Assembly: GCA_009843725.1 (NCBI GenBank)
Contig: VYCX01000279.1
Coordinates: 1-8,270 of the forward strand
Source of the DNA: Boseongicola sp. SB0675_bin_26
GTDB lineage: Bacteria > Pseudomonadota > Alphaproteobacteria > Rhodobacterales > Rhodobacteraceae
DNA: 8,270 nucleotides
Reading direction: 5' to 3'
Positions within the stretch are counted from its first letter, which is position 1. Every line of letters starts with the position of its first letter. Made by a program: the position numbers and the translations under genes. Below are positions 1 to 8,069 of this stretch, piece after piece. The notes beneath the pieces are model-generated. The model was not told the origin of the DNA and made no database searches. It worked only from the letters and a program-made list of their open reading frames with translations.

Positions 1-1456
1 GGTTCACTGTCCGGTGGGCTGGCATGAGGTTCCAGAGATCGCCGCAAGGCCACACTATCCATGGAAGGCAATGATCTACATCCAGACTCTTGTCGTCCAG
101 GCGCTTGCCGCTCCAGACGCAATACAGGCTCCCGTTGGCCGACAAATCCAACGCCCGGTTACGCGCCAGACTTACGTCCCGGTTTGGCTCTTCCCACGTC
201 ATGGCGGCTGCCATAACCCCGTCGTCGACCTGTTTGCCTTGGCTTGAAGCGTAGCGCCGAATGAGGCGGCCCCATTCGGCGACGATGGCTGGCTCGATCC
301 ACGCGCCAAAGCGTTGCAGACTTTGCCAGAGATGCCTGGGAACCAGCATTTCGCCAAAGCTGAACAAGTATTCCTGGTTGAGATGTATCGATTTCGGACG
401 TGACTGCCTGCGGGACCTTGTCACCGGAAATACCTGGCCCCCGCCCTGATAGGTCATGTAGGTAGCGGGCATTCTCTCGATGGTATTGGCAGTATCTTTC
501 AACGCCTGGTGAAGGACAGCAGAGATCTCGCTCGGAAATCTCATGCCCACTCGCAGGTCGAGATGCGAGACGTCGTTAAGTTTGCGGTAAGCCTGCTTGA
601 CGAAGCCAAGGCGCTCCAGGCCGACATTGGTCGGGCTTTGCGGAAGGCCCGCCGACAGCAGTGGCTTGAACAGCCGGATCCAGTTGAGGGCAATCAACCC
701 GAATGGTACGGCAACATGATCGACATCAGCATGGCGGACAAATCCGGCGGCACCATCGGCCACGCGAGACAGTGCGCGAAGCAAGGCCAGCTTGTAGGTT
801 GAACTCTTGTCATCATTCAGGATTACGTGCCGGAGCAGCGGAAGCGCTCCGGTGCCATCGTCTGGCAGCCTGATCGCCATTTGGGTCCAACGGACGTCAT
901 CCCGGCCCAGCAGGTCCAATGCCTCCACGTGTTTCTCAACAAGCGCTCCGTGATCTCTGGCCAGAGCTTCGACCTCTTCCGGAGCTACGGAGTGGAATCC
1001 CCGTTCAGGGTCTGTCGGGCCGATGCGCAGGGTGATCGCCATCAGGCCTCCAGGCCTGAGCAGATTGATCAACTTTCGAAATGCGCGACGCCGGTCATTC
1101 TTCGGCACATGCATCCACACGGCACTCAGGAGAATCAGGTCGAACGACAGGCCAGATCGCGAGACCACGCCCAGTGTTGGCAGACGATCATCGATCCAGT
1201 TGATGGCTGGGTCGTCATGCAGGGAGGCGCCGGCAGCCCGCATGGACGCGGACGGTTCGACGGCGACCACATCATGACCATTGGCAGCCAGCCAAGCAGC
1301 ATCCCGACCACTGCCTGCGCCTATGTCGAGCACGGAGGCCGAACCCTGGGGCAGCAGGTCCCGCAACCAGTCGTGGACAACTTCCGACCGAACTGTTTCA
1401 TATCGCGCCGCGACTGCCTCGGCATTTGCATCGTACCAAGCGATCGAATCTACCAT
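1..1456 (-). CDS. Class I SAM-dependent methyltransferase fused to HNH endonuclease domain (3' end beyond window)
   Basis: An uninterrupted frame of 485 codons starts at ATG 1456-1454 and runs off the left edge, so the C-terminus is missing. Residues 1-30 are helical, followed by SAM-binding motif I (VLDIGAGSGRDAAWLA, 42-57), the acidic residue after motif I (VAVEPS, E67), FDLILLSAVWMHVP (105-118) and LLRPGGLMAITLRIGP (132-147). These match the Methyltransf_11/25 type. There is no (D/N)PPY or PCQ motif of DNA base methyltransferases. Residues 210-300 form a second region (STYKLALLRAL, 219-229; VPFGLIALNWIRLFKPLL, 250-267). Residues 445-485 carry an HNH motif: YCVWSG, then VDHCLPW with D461/H462, then DLWNLMPAHRTVN with N476. 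Inference: a nucleic-acid-acting modification/nuclease enzyme, possibly defence related. The ATG has AAAGGA directly in front of it, unusually close. The frame stays open for 43 codons upstream but has no ATG, GTG or TTG there. The same-strand yejF ends 656 bp upstream. The domain calls are firm; the biological role is not known. Confidence 0.88.
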   Translation of the reverse strand, partial: MVDSIAWYDANAEAVAARYETVRSEVVHDWLRDLLPQGSASVLDIGAGSGRDAAWLAANGHDVVAVEPSASMRAAGASLHDDPAINWIDDRLPTLGVVSRSGLSFDLILLSAVWMHVPKNDRRRAFRKLINLLRPGGLMAITLRIGPTDPERGFHSVAPEEVEALARDHGALVEKHVEALDLLGRDDVRWTQMAIRLPDDGTGALPLLRHVILNDDKSSTYKLALLRALSRVADGAAGFVRHADVDHVAVPFGLIALNWIRLFKPLLSAGLPQSPTNVGLERLGFVKQAYRKLNDVSHLDLRVGMRFPSEISAVLHQALKDTANTIERMPATYMTYQGGGQVFPVTRSRRQSRPKSIHLNQEYLFSFGEMLVPRHLWQSLQRFGAWIEPAIVAEWGRLIRRYASSQGKQVDDGVMAAAMTWEEPNRDVSLARNRALDLSANGSLYCVWSGKRLDDKSLDVDHCLPWIVWPCGDLWNLMPAHRTVN

Positions 1457-2112
1457 TCCTTTCGAATCCCGCTGGTTGTCGTGTCGGTCTTTCGCATGCT
1501 GTGTCCAGCCTCGATCGGCAAGGAAGGTCCGGAACGCTGCACCGGGTACCGCATTCCGACGCTGCGACGCGTTGCCGTACAGTCATGGTTCAATAACCGA
1601 TCACCATTCGGGCGAACACTCCCGAACTGCAGAATTTTGCTTGCCGACGATTGCCTTGCGGCCAAGGCATATTTCCAAACTGGCAGGCAGCGTGGCACTC
1701 CGGTCCCGACTGCCCAACTCGCGCACTACGTGGCTTGCAACCCGTCAACATTCCAGGTTTCGACCCCAAGAGATCGGCAAAGCGTGACATCCGCTGGACG
1801 GTAGGTGCCTAGCAGTCACGAAGAGATTCGTGACGTGCCTAATGTTAGCAGGGTCATGCCTGGCTGGCGCAGCGTGATGTTCTGGTTCGCCAGTTCGTGG
1901 AGTCGGCCTCTCGTGGAGGGCTTCATGGTCGAATCGTGCGTTCATGCGCCAGGCGATGCCCGCCAATCCTTCAAGATGGCTGACGAACGGCCGGACCAAA
2001 TCCCGCGCGGATTGCCAAGGAAACCTGGGATGGTGCCCCTGCGTTCAGACACTTGGCCAAACGGCGGCGCCATAGGAATGACGTGCCGTAAGGGTCACTC
2101 CTCCATTGCAAT
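1457..2112. other. 656-bp intergenic stretch without a convincing gene
   Basis: This lies between the yejF stop and the start of the methyltransferase-HNH gene. I translated the minus strand in all frames. It gives only short, interrupted frames, each broken after roughly 40-100 codons and none with a recognisable domain or a good ribosome binding site. Several fragments have plausible composition, for example one around 1745-2040, so a decayed gene cannot be excluded. I saw no tRNA, no obvious transposase and no rho-independent terminator with a T-run after yejF. The only clear structure is the inverted repeat at 1815-1834 and its flanking direct repeats. Confidence 0.6.
1805..1841. repeat. 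Perfect 8-bp inverted repeat inside 7-bp direct repeats
   Basis: GTCACGAA (1815-1822) and TTCGTGAC (1827-1834) are perfect inverted arms around a 4-base GAGA loop. The pair is bracketed by two copies of GTGCCTA (1805-1811 and 1835-1841). There is no T-run on either side, so it does not look like a standard intrinsic terminator. It sits about 280 bp downstream of the yejF stop and 360 bp upstream of the methyltransferase-HNH start. It could be a protein-binding operator, an mRNA hairpin or the scar of an insertion. Confidence 0.7.
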
Positions 2113-3717
2113 TCATGCCTGGCCAATGGCCTTGACGTCGAAGGCGGCGGCCATCAGCTGCCGCGTGTAGTTGGTCTGCGGATTGTCAAAGACCTGCGCT
2201 GCGTCGCCTTGTTCCACGACATCGCCGCGCTTCATGACAATCACCTTGTGGCTCAGTGCACGCACGACCTTCAGGTCGTGGCTGATGAACAGGTAGGCCA
2301 GCTTGTGCCGTTTCTGCAGGTTCCGGAGCAATTCGACGATCTGTACCTGGACGGTCATGTCCAGAGCGGATGTCGGTTCGTCCAGCACCAGGAGCTTGGG
2401 CCTCAGGATCATCGCCCGTGCAATGGCGATCCGCTGTCTTTGGCCACCGGAAAACTCATGCGGATAGCGATGCATCGTCGCAGGATCCAGCCCCACCTCT
2501 CTCATGATTTCAGTCACCATTGAGCGGTGATCGCGATCCGAATCCACCGGGTGGATCGCCAAGCCCTCGGCGATGATTTCCTCGACGGTCATTCTGGGCG
2601 AGAGCGACCCGTAGGGGTCCTGAAACACGATCTGCATTTCGGACCGCAGCGGCCGCATTTTTTTCGAGTTCAGTTTCTGGATCTCGTGGTTCATCAAGAT
2701 GACAGGACCTTCCGACGAGATCAGGCGCAGGATCGCCAGCGCCAGCGTCGTCTTGCCCGAGCCGCTTTCGCCCACGATCCCCAAGGTCTCGCCGGCACGC
2801 ACCGAAAGGGTCGCGGAATTCACCGCCTTGATGTGACCGACCGTGTGTCTCAGGAGCCCGCGCTTGATCGGAAACCAGATGCGCAGGCTGTCTGTTTCGA
2901 CCACGGTCTTCGCACCCAGGGGCACGGGGTCAGGAACGCCCGCGGACGTCGCCGACAGGAGCTCCCTCGTGTAACGGTGTCTCGGGTTTTCGAACAGTGC
3001 ACCGGTCTCGCCCTGCTCGACGATCTCGCCGTCCTTCATGACATAGACCCTGTCGACGAACCTGCGCACGATGCCAAGATCATGGGTGATGAAGAGCATG
3101 GACATGCCCTCGTCGTCCTTGAGCTTGGCCAGCAATTCCAGGATCTGCGCCTGGATTGTCACGTCGAGGGCAGTCGTGGGCTCGTCGGCGATCAGGAGGT
3201 TGGGCCCGTTCGCGAGGGCCATGGCGATCATGACCCGCTGTCGCTGCCCCCCGGACAGCTCGTGCGGGTAGCTCTTCAGTCGTTCCTCCGGGTCGGGAAT
3301 GCCCACTCTTTGAAGCAATTCGACAATATTGGTTCGCACGTCGCGACCCGTCAGTCCTTGGTGCAGCCGGATTGACTCCGACAGCTGCTTTTCCAGCGTG
3401 TGCAGCGGGTTGAGCGACGTCATCGGCTCCTGGAAGATGAAGCTGATGTCATTGCCGCGGACCCGCCTCAGTTCCGCCTCGCTGGCACCGGATATCTGGG
3501 CGCCTTCGTAAGTGACTGAACCGGTGATTTCCGCGCTCTCAGGCAGGAGCGAGACGGTCGACAAGGCGGTCACGGACTTGCCGGAGCCGCTTTCCCCGAC
3601 CAGGGCCACGGTCTCGCCGTGCTGAATGTCCAAGCTGACGTTCCGGACAGCGCGGGTTTCCGCGCCCTCCTGCCGGAAGGTCACGTTCAGGCTCCGCACC
3701 TGCATCACGGCGCTCAC
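2113..3717 (-). CDS. yejF: YejF, double-ATPase subunit of the peptide/microcin ABC importer
   Basis: This 534-residue cytoplasmic protein has two complete ABC ATPase domains and powers transport through YejB-YejE. Domain 1: Walker A GESGSGKS (41-48), Q-loop at 96, signature LSGGQ (154-158), Walker B LLIADEP (174-180), switch histidine 212. Domain 2: Walker A GESGSGKT (316-323), Q-loop at 366, signature FSGGQ (422-426), Walker B LLVLDEP (442-448), switch histidine 480. Both sites look catalytically intact. After each domain comes the oligopeptide/dipeptide family tail ([12 protein letters not shown] at 243-254; [12 protein letters not shown] at 511-522). The length fits the YejF family, in which both ATPases sit in one chain. 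The start is GTG 3717, chosen because AGGAG lies 9 nt upstream; an ATG at 3705 would be too far from it. It is the last gene of the operon, 103 nt after yejE. No T-rich terminator is visible after its stop. Confidence 0.97.
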   Translation of the reverse strand: MSAVMQVRSLNVTFRQEGAETRAVRNVSLDIQHGETVALVGESGSGKSVTALSTVSLLPESAEITGSVTYEGAQISGASEAELRRVRGNDISFIFQEPMTSLNPLHTLEKQLSESIRLHQGLTGRDVRTNIVELLQRVGIPDPEERLKSYPHELSGGQRQRVMIAMALANGPNLLIADEPTTALDVTIQAQILELLAKLKDDEGMSMLFITHDLGIVRRFVDRVYVMKDGEIVEQGETGALFENPRHRYTRELLSATSAGVPDPVPLGAKTVVETDSLRIWFPIKRGLLRHTVGHIKAVNSATLSVRAGETLGIVGESGSGKTTLALAILRLISSEGPVILMNHEIQKLNSKKMRPLRSEMQIVFQDPYGSLSPRMTVEEIIAEGLAIHPVDSDRDHRSMVTEIMREVGLDPATMHRYPHEFSGGQRQRIAIARAMILRPKLLVLDEPTSALDMTVQVQIVELLRNLQKRHKLAYLFISHDLKVVRALSHKVIVMKRGDVVEQGDAAQVFDNPQTNYTRQLMAAAFDVKAIGQA

Positions 3718-3726
3718 GGGCGCCTG

Positions 3727-3731
3727 CTCCT
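3727..3731 (-). promoter_or_regulatory. Ribosome binding site deciding the GTG start of yejF
   Basis: AGGAG on the minus strand is followed by 9 nt and then GTG at 3717. A second GTG at 3708 and an ATG at 3705 are in frame but lie too far from this site. This supports the GTG start and independent initiation of yejF despite the longer gap after yejE. Confidence 0.7.
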
Positions 3732-3778
3732 AGGTAGCCGCGATGATGGCGGATGCAGAGGCAATCCGACTTCAGTGC

Positions 3779-3817
3779 GTGCGCCGGATGCCGCAGCCAA
3801 CAAATGTACTGGCGCAC
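3779..3817 (-). repeat. Inverted repeat just after the yejE stop, possible intra-operon hairpin
   Basis: GGCGCAC (3811-3817) and GTGCGCC (3779-3785) on the plus strand are perfect 7-bp inverted arms separated by 25 bases. In the transcript they fall 3 nt after the yejE stop codon, in the 103-nt gap before yejF. There is no T-run, so a terminator is unlikely. An RNA-stabilising or attenuating hairpin that adjusts yejF level is possible, but the long loop makes it weak. Confidence 0.4.
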
Positions 3818-3820
3818 CGT

Positions 3821-4960
3821 TCAAGTGAAGGTCTTCCTTGGATCGAAGGCGTCGCGCACGCCCTCGAAGATGAAAACCAGCAGCGAGAGCATGGTCGCGA
3901 ACGTGAAGAATGCCGTGAATCCGAGCCACGGCGCCTGCAGGTTCTGCTTTGCCTGAAGCGTCAGTTCGCCGAGCGATGGCGCCGAGGACGGCAGTCCGTA
4001 GCCAAGGAAGTCCAGGCTGGCAAGTGTGCCAATCGCGCCCGTAATGATGAATGGCAGGAAAGTAACCGTTGCCACCATGGCGTTCGGAAGCACGTGCCGG
4101 AACATGATGGTCCGGTTGGAGACGCCAAGCGCCTGCGCGGCGCGGACATACTCGAAGTTCCGTGCTCGCAGGAATTCGGCGCGGACGACGCCTACGCGCG
4201 CCGGCCCGCCAAACAGCACCGTGAGAAAGACGAGCATCCAGAAACTTCGCCCGAAGATCGCGAACATGATGATGATCACGTAGAGCGAGGGTGTCGAAGA
4301 CCAGATCTCCAGAAGGCGTTGAAAGAGCAGGTCCAGCCAGCCCCCGAAATAGCCTTGCACGGCGCCTGCAATGATTCCGATCACGCTGCCAGCGACGGTT
4401 ACGATCAAGGTGAACAGGATCGACAGCCGGAATCCGTAGATGACGCGCGCCACCACGTCTCGCTTCGTGTCGTCCGTTCCGAGCCAGTTGTGTGCGTTCG
4501 GAGCGGACGGGGCGGCACCTTGAATGTCGACGATCGTGTCATAGCGGTAGGGTATCACGGGCCAGATCATCCAGCCCTTGTCGACGGGCTGGCCGAGCGC
4601 CGTGCCGTTTTCCTCGATCTCGGCCAGTATGCCTTCAGGATCGTCGTAGCAGTCAATCACGCCGCCCGAGATGATCAGGCAGGCAATGTCCTCGTACTGG
4701 TACTGCGCCTCGATCGGTAGATCGCCGCCGAACGCCGTTTCCGGGTAGAAGTTGAAGATGGGCATGTAGTACTCGCCCTTGTGCCGCAGCAGGATCGGCT
4801 TGTCGTTGGCCAGGAACTCGGCAAAGAGGCTGAGGCCGAAGAGCACGCAGAAAATCCAGAGCGACCAGAATGCACGCCGGTTACGCCGGAAATTCCGCCA
4901 GCGGCGCTGGTTCAGCGGGGAAAGCCACGGACGCCTTGTCCTGTGCCCGAAGTCCGCCAT
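3821..4960 (-). CDS. yejE: YejE, inner-membrane permease of the peptide/microcin ABC importer
   Basis: This 379-residue membrane protein is one of two channel subunits and pairs with YejB. It has a basic N-terminus (RRWRNFRRNRRAFWSLW, 19-35) leading into the first membrane segment (32-50). A periplasmic region follows (about 51-170), then the transport-permease core from about 175 with further hydrophobic segments. The ATPase-coupling EAA-type loop is at 270-293 (EYVRAAQALGVSNRTIMFRH). The C-terminus VRDAFDPRK (368-376) is characteristic of YejE. From memory, the E. coli protein is about 341 residues. The extra length here lies mostly in the periplasmic loop, around 90-130, which has two cysteines (C94, C104) that could form a disulfide. 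The start ATG lies 2 nt after the yejB stop, with GGGAGG (4968-4973) inside the end of yejB, which suggests translational coupling. Confidence 0.97.
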   Translation of the reverse strand: MADFGHRTRRPWLSPLNQRRWRNFRRNRRAFWSLWIFCVLFGLSLFAEFLANDKPILLRHKGEYYMPIFNFYPETAFGGDLPIEAQYQYEDIACLIISGGVIDCYDDPEGILAEIEENGTALGQPVDKGWMIWPVIPYRYDTIVDIQGAAPSAPNAHNWLGTDDTKRDVVARVIYGFRLSILFTLIVTVAGSVIGIIAGAVQGYFGGWLDLLFQRLLEIWSSTPSLYVIIIMFAIFGRSFWMLVFLTVLFGGPARVGVVRAEFLRARNFEYVRAAQALGVSNRTIMFRHVLPNAMVATVTFLPFIITGAIGTLASLDFLGYGLPSSAPSLGELTLQAKQNLQAPWLGFTAFFTFATMLSLLVFIFEGVRDAFDPRKTFT

Positions 4961-4962
4961 TC

Positions 4963-6054
4963 TCAGACCTCCCGCCGCTCGAAGTCGATGCGGGGGTCGA
5001 CGAAGACGTACATGAGATCCGACAGGATCCCGACAATGAGACCAACCAGCCCGAAGGCGAAGAGAGTCCCGAAGATCACCGGGTAGTCACGCGAGACCGC
5101 TGCCTCGAACCCGAGTCGCCCCAGCCCGTCAAGCGAGAAGATCGTTTCGATGATCAGGGATGCCCCGAAGAAGATTCCGATGAACAGGCTCGGAAAGCCC
5201 GCGATGACGATCAGCATGGCGTTTCGAAAAATGTGCCCGTAGAGCACACGTCGCTCGCTCAGGCCCTTGGCCTTGGCGGTCATCACGTACTGTTTCTTGA
5301 TCTCGTCCAGGAACGAGTTCTTCGTAAGAAGCGAGAGCGTGGCGAAGCCACTGATCGACGTGGCAATTACGGGCAGCGAGATGTGCCAGAGATAGTCCAC
5401 GACCTTTGCCAGAACGGACAGCTCTTCCCAGTTCTCCGAGGTCAGTCCCCGCAGTGGGAACCACTGGAAGTAGGTGCCGCCGGCAAATAGGACCAGAAGC
5501 AGGATGGCGAAGAGGAATCCCGGGATCGCGTATGCGACGATGATCAGGCCGCTTGTCCAGGTGTCGAAGCTCGACCCGTCCCGCACCGCCTTCCTGATGC
5601 CGAGCGGTATGGAGATGACATAGGCGATCAGGGTCGACCACAGGCCCAAGGTGATGGACACCGGCATCTTTTCGATCACGAGATCGACGACAGAGATCGA
5701 GCGGAAGAAGCTCTCGCCAAAGTCGAAGCGCAGGTAGTTCCATATCATGTTGAAGAAACGGACGTGCGCCGGCTTGTCGAAGCCGAATTCGCGTTCAAGT
5801 TCCTCGATGAACTCCTTTGGCAGGCCCCGAGCGCCAATGTAGCCGGAGTCGCCGGCGTCCGCACCGATGCTGACATCTACATCGCCGACGCCGCCAGAGA
5901 TAGTCTGGAACACATCGCCGGAACCTTCTAGGCGCGCGAGGAGATGCTCGATCGGTCCGCCGGGCACGAACTGCGTCAGCGTGAAATTGATCAACATGAT
6001 CCCGAACAATGTCGGAATGATCAGCAGCAGCCGGCGCAGAATGTAGGAACCCAT
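4963..6054 (-). CDS. yejB: YejB, inner-membrane permease of the peptide/microcin ABC importer
   Basis: This 363-residue permease of the oligopeptide transporter class forms the membrane channel with YejE. The N-terminal segment ([20 protein letters not shown], 4-23) and [14 protein letters not shown] (29-42) are typical of the YejB/DppB group. Next come a glycine/aspartate-rich periplasmic stretch (43-78), [12 protein letters not shown] (90-101), DFGESFFRS (111-119) and [20 protein letters not shown] (131-150). The ATPase-coupling loop [19 protein letters not shown] lies at 254-272. [12 protein letters not shown] (321-332) and the ending [10 protein letters not shown] closely match what I recall of E. 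coli YejB, including the soluble stretch after the first membrane segment. The start codon lies 7 nt after the yejA stop. The likely Shine-Dalgarno GAGGT (6064-6068) overlaps the yejA stop with a 9-nt spacer, so yejA and yejB are probably translationally coupled. Confidence 0.97.
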   Translation of the reverse strand: MGSYILRRLLLIIPTLFGIMLINFTLTQFVPGGPIEHLLARLEGSGDVFQTISGGVGDVDVSIGADAGDSGYIGARGLPKEFIEELEREFGFDKPAHVRFFNMIWNYLRFDFGESFFRSISVVDLVIEKMPVSITLGLWSTLIAYVISIPLGIRKAVRDGSSFDTWTSGLIIVAYAIPGFLFAILLLVLFAGGTYFQWFPLRGLTSENWEELSVLAKVVDYLWHISLPVIATSISGFATLSLLTKNSFLDEIKKQYVMTAKAKGLSERRVLYGHIFRNAMLIVIAGFPSLFIGIFFGASLIIETIFSLDGLGRLGFEAAVSRDYPVIFGTLFAFGLVGLIVGILSDLMYVFVDPRIDFERREV

Positions 6055-6061
6055 TGGCGGT

Positions 6062-7954
6062 CTACCTCAGCGCACCCGCCGCCTTGAGCGCTTCGGCCTT
6101 CTCTGCATTGAACCACCAGTAGTCCAGGTGCCCCAGCCCGAATTCGGGGAGGTTCTCAGGGTATTCGAACATGTCGAAGTAGGCGACCCAGTTTTCCAGC
6201 AGCGTCCAGACGGGCACGACGAAATAGTCGTGTCGCATGATCCGGTCGATGGCACGGACATGGGCTGCGAGCTCGTCGTAGGTCTCGACTTCGAGAATCC
6301 TGTCAGCGAGCACGTCCACGACCGGATTGCAGTACCCGGCAGGATTGAAGATGTCGTCCCGATCTTCGCACCCGTATTTCTGCGTGAGCCCCGAGCCTTC
6401 GACCAGTCCGCTCGGGTAGCCGGTGAATCGCATGTCGAAGTCGTTTTCCTGCCGTCGGTTCTGGTACTGGCTTGGATCCACCCGGTTGTAGGTGATGTTC
6501 ACGCCGAGCGTCTTCAGGTTCTCGACATAGGGCAGGAGGATGCGATCAAATGCCGGCGTATCCTCAAGGAGTTCGATGTCCAGCGTCTCGCCCTGCGAAT
6601 TGCGCAGCAAGCCGTCGTCACCTGGACTGTACCCGGCAGCCTCCATGAAGCGCAGGGCTTTCCTTAGGTTTTGCCGATCGAGGGGCCTTTCGCCACTTTC
6701 GTGCGGCAGGAGTGCGGGTTCGGTGAAGACTTCCTGCGGCAGCTGATCACGGAATTCCTCCAGAAGCTCCAGTTCGCGCCCGTCGGGAAGGCCTGACGCT
6801 TTCAGGCGATCGTTCTCCCAGAAGCTTTCGCGCTGCGTGAACAGGCCGTATTGCAGGTTCTCGTTCGTCCAGGTGAAGTTGTACATGTGGCCGAGCGCCA
6901 GGCGCAGGTTCCGGTCCTGGAACTTGTTCAGGCGCATGTTGAACACGAACCCGGTGGCTCCAGGCAAGGACCCGTCAGGCAATGTCTCTCGCTTCACCCA
7001 ACCCTTTTCGAGCGCAGGGAAATCATAGAGCGTTGCCCAGTTGATCGAGCTGTTTTCCTGCCGGAACGTGTACTCGCCAGCCTTGAATGCCTCGAAGGCG
7101 GCCGAGCTGTCGCCGAAGTACTCGACCCGGATGCGGTCGTAGTTGCCGCGGCCCTTTCTCAGGTAATGGTTCGCGCCCCAATAGTCGGGGTTTCGACGGT
7201 AGACGATGTTCCGCCCCACATCGAGGCTGTCCAGCATGTACTCGCCGGTTCCCGGGCTGATTTCCAGCCGGCTCTCATCCAGCCGCGCGCCCGTCTCCTC
7301 GTACCATTTCCTGGACCAGACGGGCAGCGAGCCCATCTGCGTGATCAGCCCCTTCTTGGGCACCTCCTCAGCGAAGGTGAACTTGATGGTGTGCGGGTCG
7401 AGGATCTCCGACTCCGCTATGACCTGCTTGATGTAGTTTGCATAGGAGGGGGTTCCCTGCTCGACCAGCAGTTCGTGCGTGAACAGCACGTCCTCCGCCG
7501 TCATCGGCGTGCCGTCCGAAAAGGTCACGTCGTCGCGCAGGTGGAAGATCACCCAGCTCTCGCTTTCCGGGTACTCGATGGTTTCGCAAAGCAGGCAGTA
7601 GTAGGAGCCGACCTCGTCGGATGTCGTCTCCATGATGTCTTCGTAGCCGATTGTCGAAAGAACGCCCCAGCTGCCCCTGCCGGTCGCGTAAGGGTTCATG
7701 CTGTCGAATGTCCCGATCGTCGCGATGCTGATCTCGCCGCCCAGGGGCGCGTAGGGGTTCACGTAGTCCAGGTGCGGGTCGTCGGGCGCGTATTTCAGCT
7801 CGTCATACTCGTTGAAGCCGTGACTGACGATGATCTTCTCCGCGTCGTCGGCGAGCGGGGCCTGCGCCGAAAAAAGCCAGGCAATCCCAGCCAGGCCGAG
7901 ATACGCCCGGCGCAAATTCGTCAGATTGTTTGTGCAAAGGGCGTTTCGGGGCAT
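6062..7954 (-). CDS. yejA: YejA, periplasmic peptide-binding protein of the importer (solute-binding family 5)
   Basis: This 630-residue secreted binding protein captures oligopeptides in the periplasm and delivers them to YejB/YejE. In E. coli the YejABEF system imports microcin C and peptides; the exact ligand here is not shown by the sequence. The N-terminus has a signal peptide: a basic region to R16, a hydrophobic core ([12 protein letters not shown], 17-28) and likely cleavage near residues 32-35. There is no lipobox cysteine. Family 5 features include [20 protein letters not shown] (72-91), a stretch about 60 residues later reading [20 protein letters not shown], and YWWFN near the C-terminus. 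It is somewhat longer than E. coli YejA (about 604 residues from memory). The ATG start is well supported: GGAGGAG (7960-7966) lies 5 nt upstream. It is the first gene of the operon, about 210 bp downstream of the cytochrome c gene. Confidence 0.95.
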   Translation of the reverse strand: MPRNALCTNNLTNLRRAYLGLAGIAWLFSAQAPLADDAEKIIVSHGFNEYDELKYAPDDPHLDYVNPYAPLGGEISIATIGTFDSMNPYATGRGSWGVLSTIGYEDIMETTSDEVGSYYCLLCETIEYPESESWVIFHLRDDVTFSDGTPMTAEDVLFTHELLVEQGTPSYANYIKQVIAESEILDPHTIKFTFAEEVPKKGLITQMGSLPVWSRKWYEETGARLDESRLEISPGTGEYMLDSLDVGRNIVYRRNPDYWGANHYLRKGRGNYDRIRVEYFGDSSAAFEAFKAGEYTFRQENSSINWATLYDFPALEKGWVKRETLPDGSLPGATGFVFNMRLNKFQDRNLRLALGHMYNFTWTNENLQYGLFTQRESFWENDRLKASGLPDGRELELLEEFRDQLPQEVFTEPALLPHESGERPLDRQNLRKALRFMEAAGYSPGDDGLLRNSQGETLDIELLEDTPAFDRILLPYVENLKTLGVNITYNRVDPSQYQNRRQENDFDMRFTGYPSGLVEGSGLTQKYGCEDRDDIFNPAGYCNPVVDVLADRILEVETYDELAAHVRAIDRIMRHDYFVVPVWTLLENWVAYFDMFEYPENLPEFGLGHLDYWWFNAEKAEALKAAGALR

Positions 7955-7959
7955 GTCAG

Positions 7960-7966
7960 CTCCTCC
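7960..7966 (-). promoter_or_regulatory. Strong ribosome binding site of yejA
   Basis: GGAGGAG is followed by 5 nt (CTGAC) and the ATG at 7954-7952. It is the best Shine-Dalgarno match in the operon, which fits the high level usually needed for a binding protein, and it fixes the start of yejA. Confidence 0.8.
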
Positions 7967-8004
7967 GTCCAGAATTCAGAATGCGAATATTTCTTGTCGC
8001 ACAT

Positions 8005-8033
8005 TACCTAAATTTGGAAAGAAGATCGTTCAA
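8005..8033 (-). promoter_or_regulatory. Possible sigma-70-type promoter for yejABEF
   Basis: On the minus strand, TTGAAC (8033-8028) is followed by a 17-nt spacer and TAGGTA (8010-8005). The stretch is more AT-rich than its surroundings. It would place the transcript start near 7998 and give a leader of roughly 45 nt before yejA. The -35 is good but the -10 is weak, so this is a candidate only. Confidence 0.35.
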
Positions 8034-8069
8034 GCAAGAAATGCTGACTTGTTGGTGAGGATGTCGTGT

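Noticed and set aside
827..1804. Long plus-strand open frame (325 codons)
   Set aside because: It lies opposite the methyltransferase-HNH gene, whose minus-strand translation shows clear SAM-binding and HNH motifs. The plus-strand protein shows no recognisable domain.
1745..1999. Minus-strand frame of 84 codons in the gap after yejF
   Set aside because: It begins with a TTG without a ribosome binding site, has no recognisable domain and sits among other broken frames. It could be a gene remnant but this cannot be supported.
1457..2112. Search for tRNA, insertion sequence ends or a CRISPR array
   Set aside because: No T-loop consensus, cloverleaf, transposase motif, terminal repeats or regularly spaced repeats were found.
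1805..2170. Plus-strand frame of 121 codons in the gap
   Set aside because: It has a GTG start inside the direct repeat, runs into the 3' end of yejF on the other strand, and has no domain or good ribosome binding site.
3743..4720. Plus-strand open frame of 325 codons
   Set aside because: It is antisense to yejE. Its charged, low-complexity composition has no recognisable domain.
6851..8011. Plus-strand open frame of 386 codons
   Set aside because: It is antisense to yejA, which has a signal peptide, a strong ribosome binding site and family motifs. The plus-strand frame is a by-product of high GC content.
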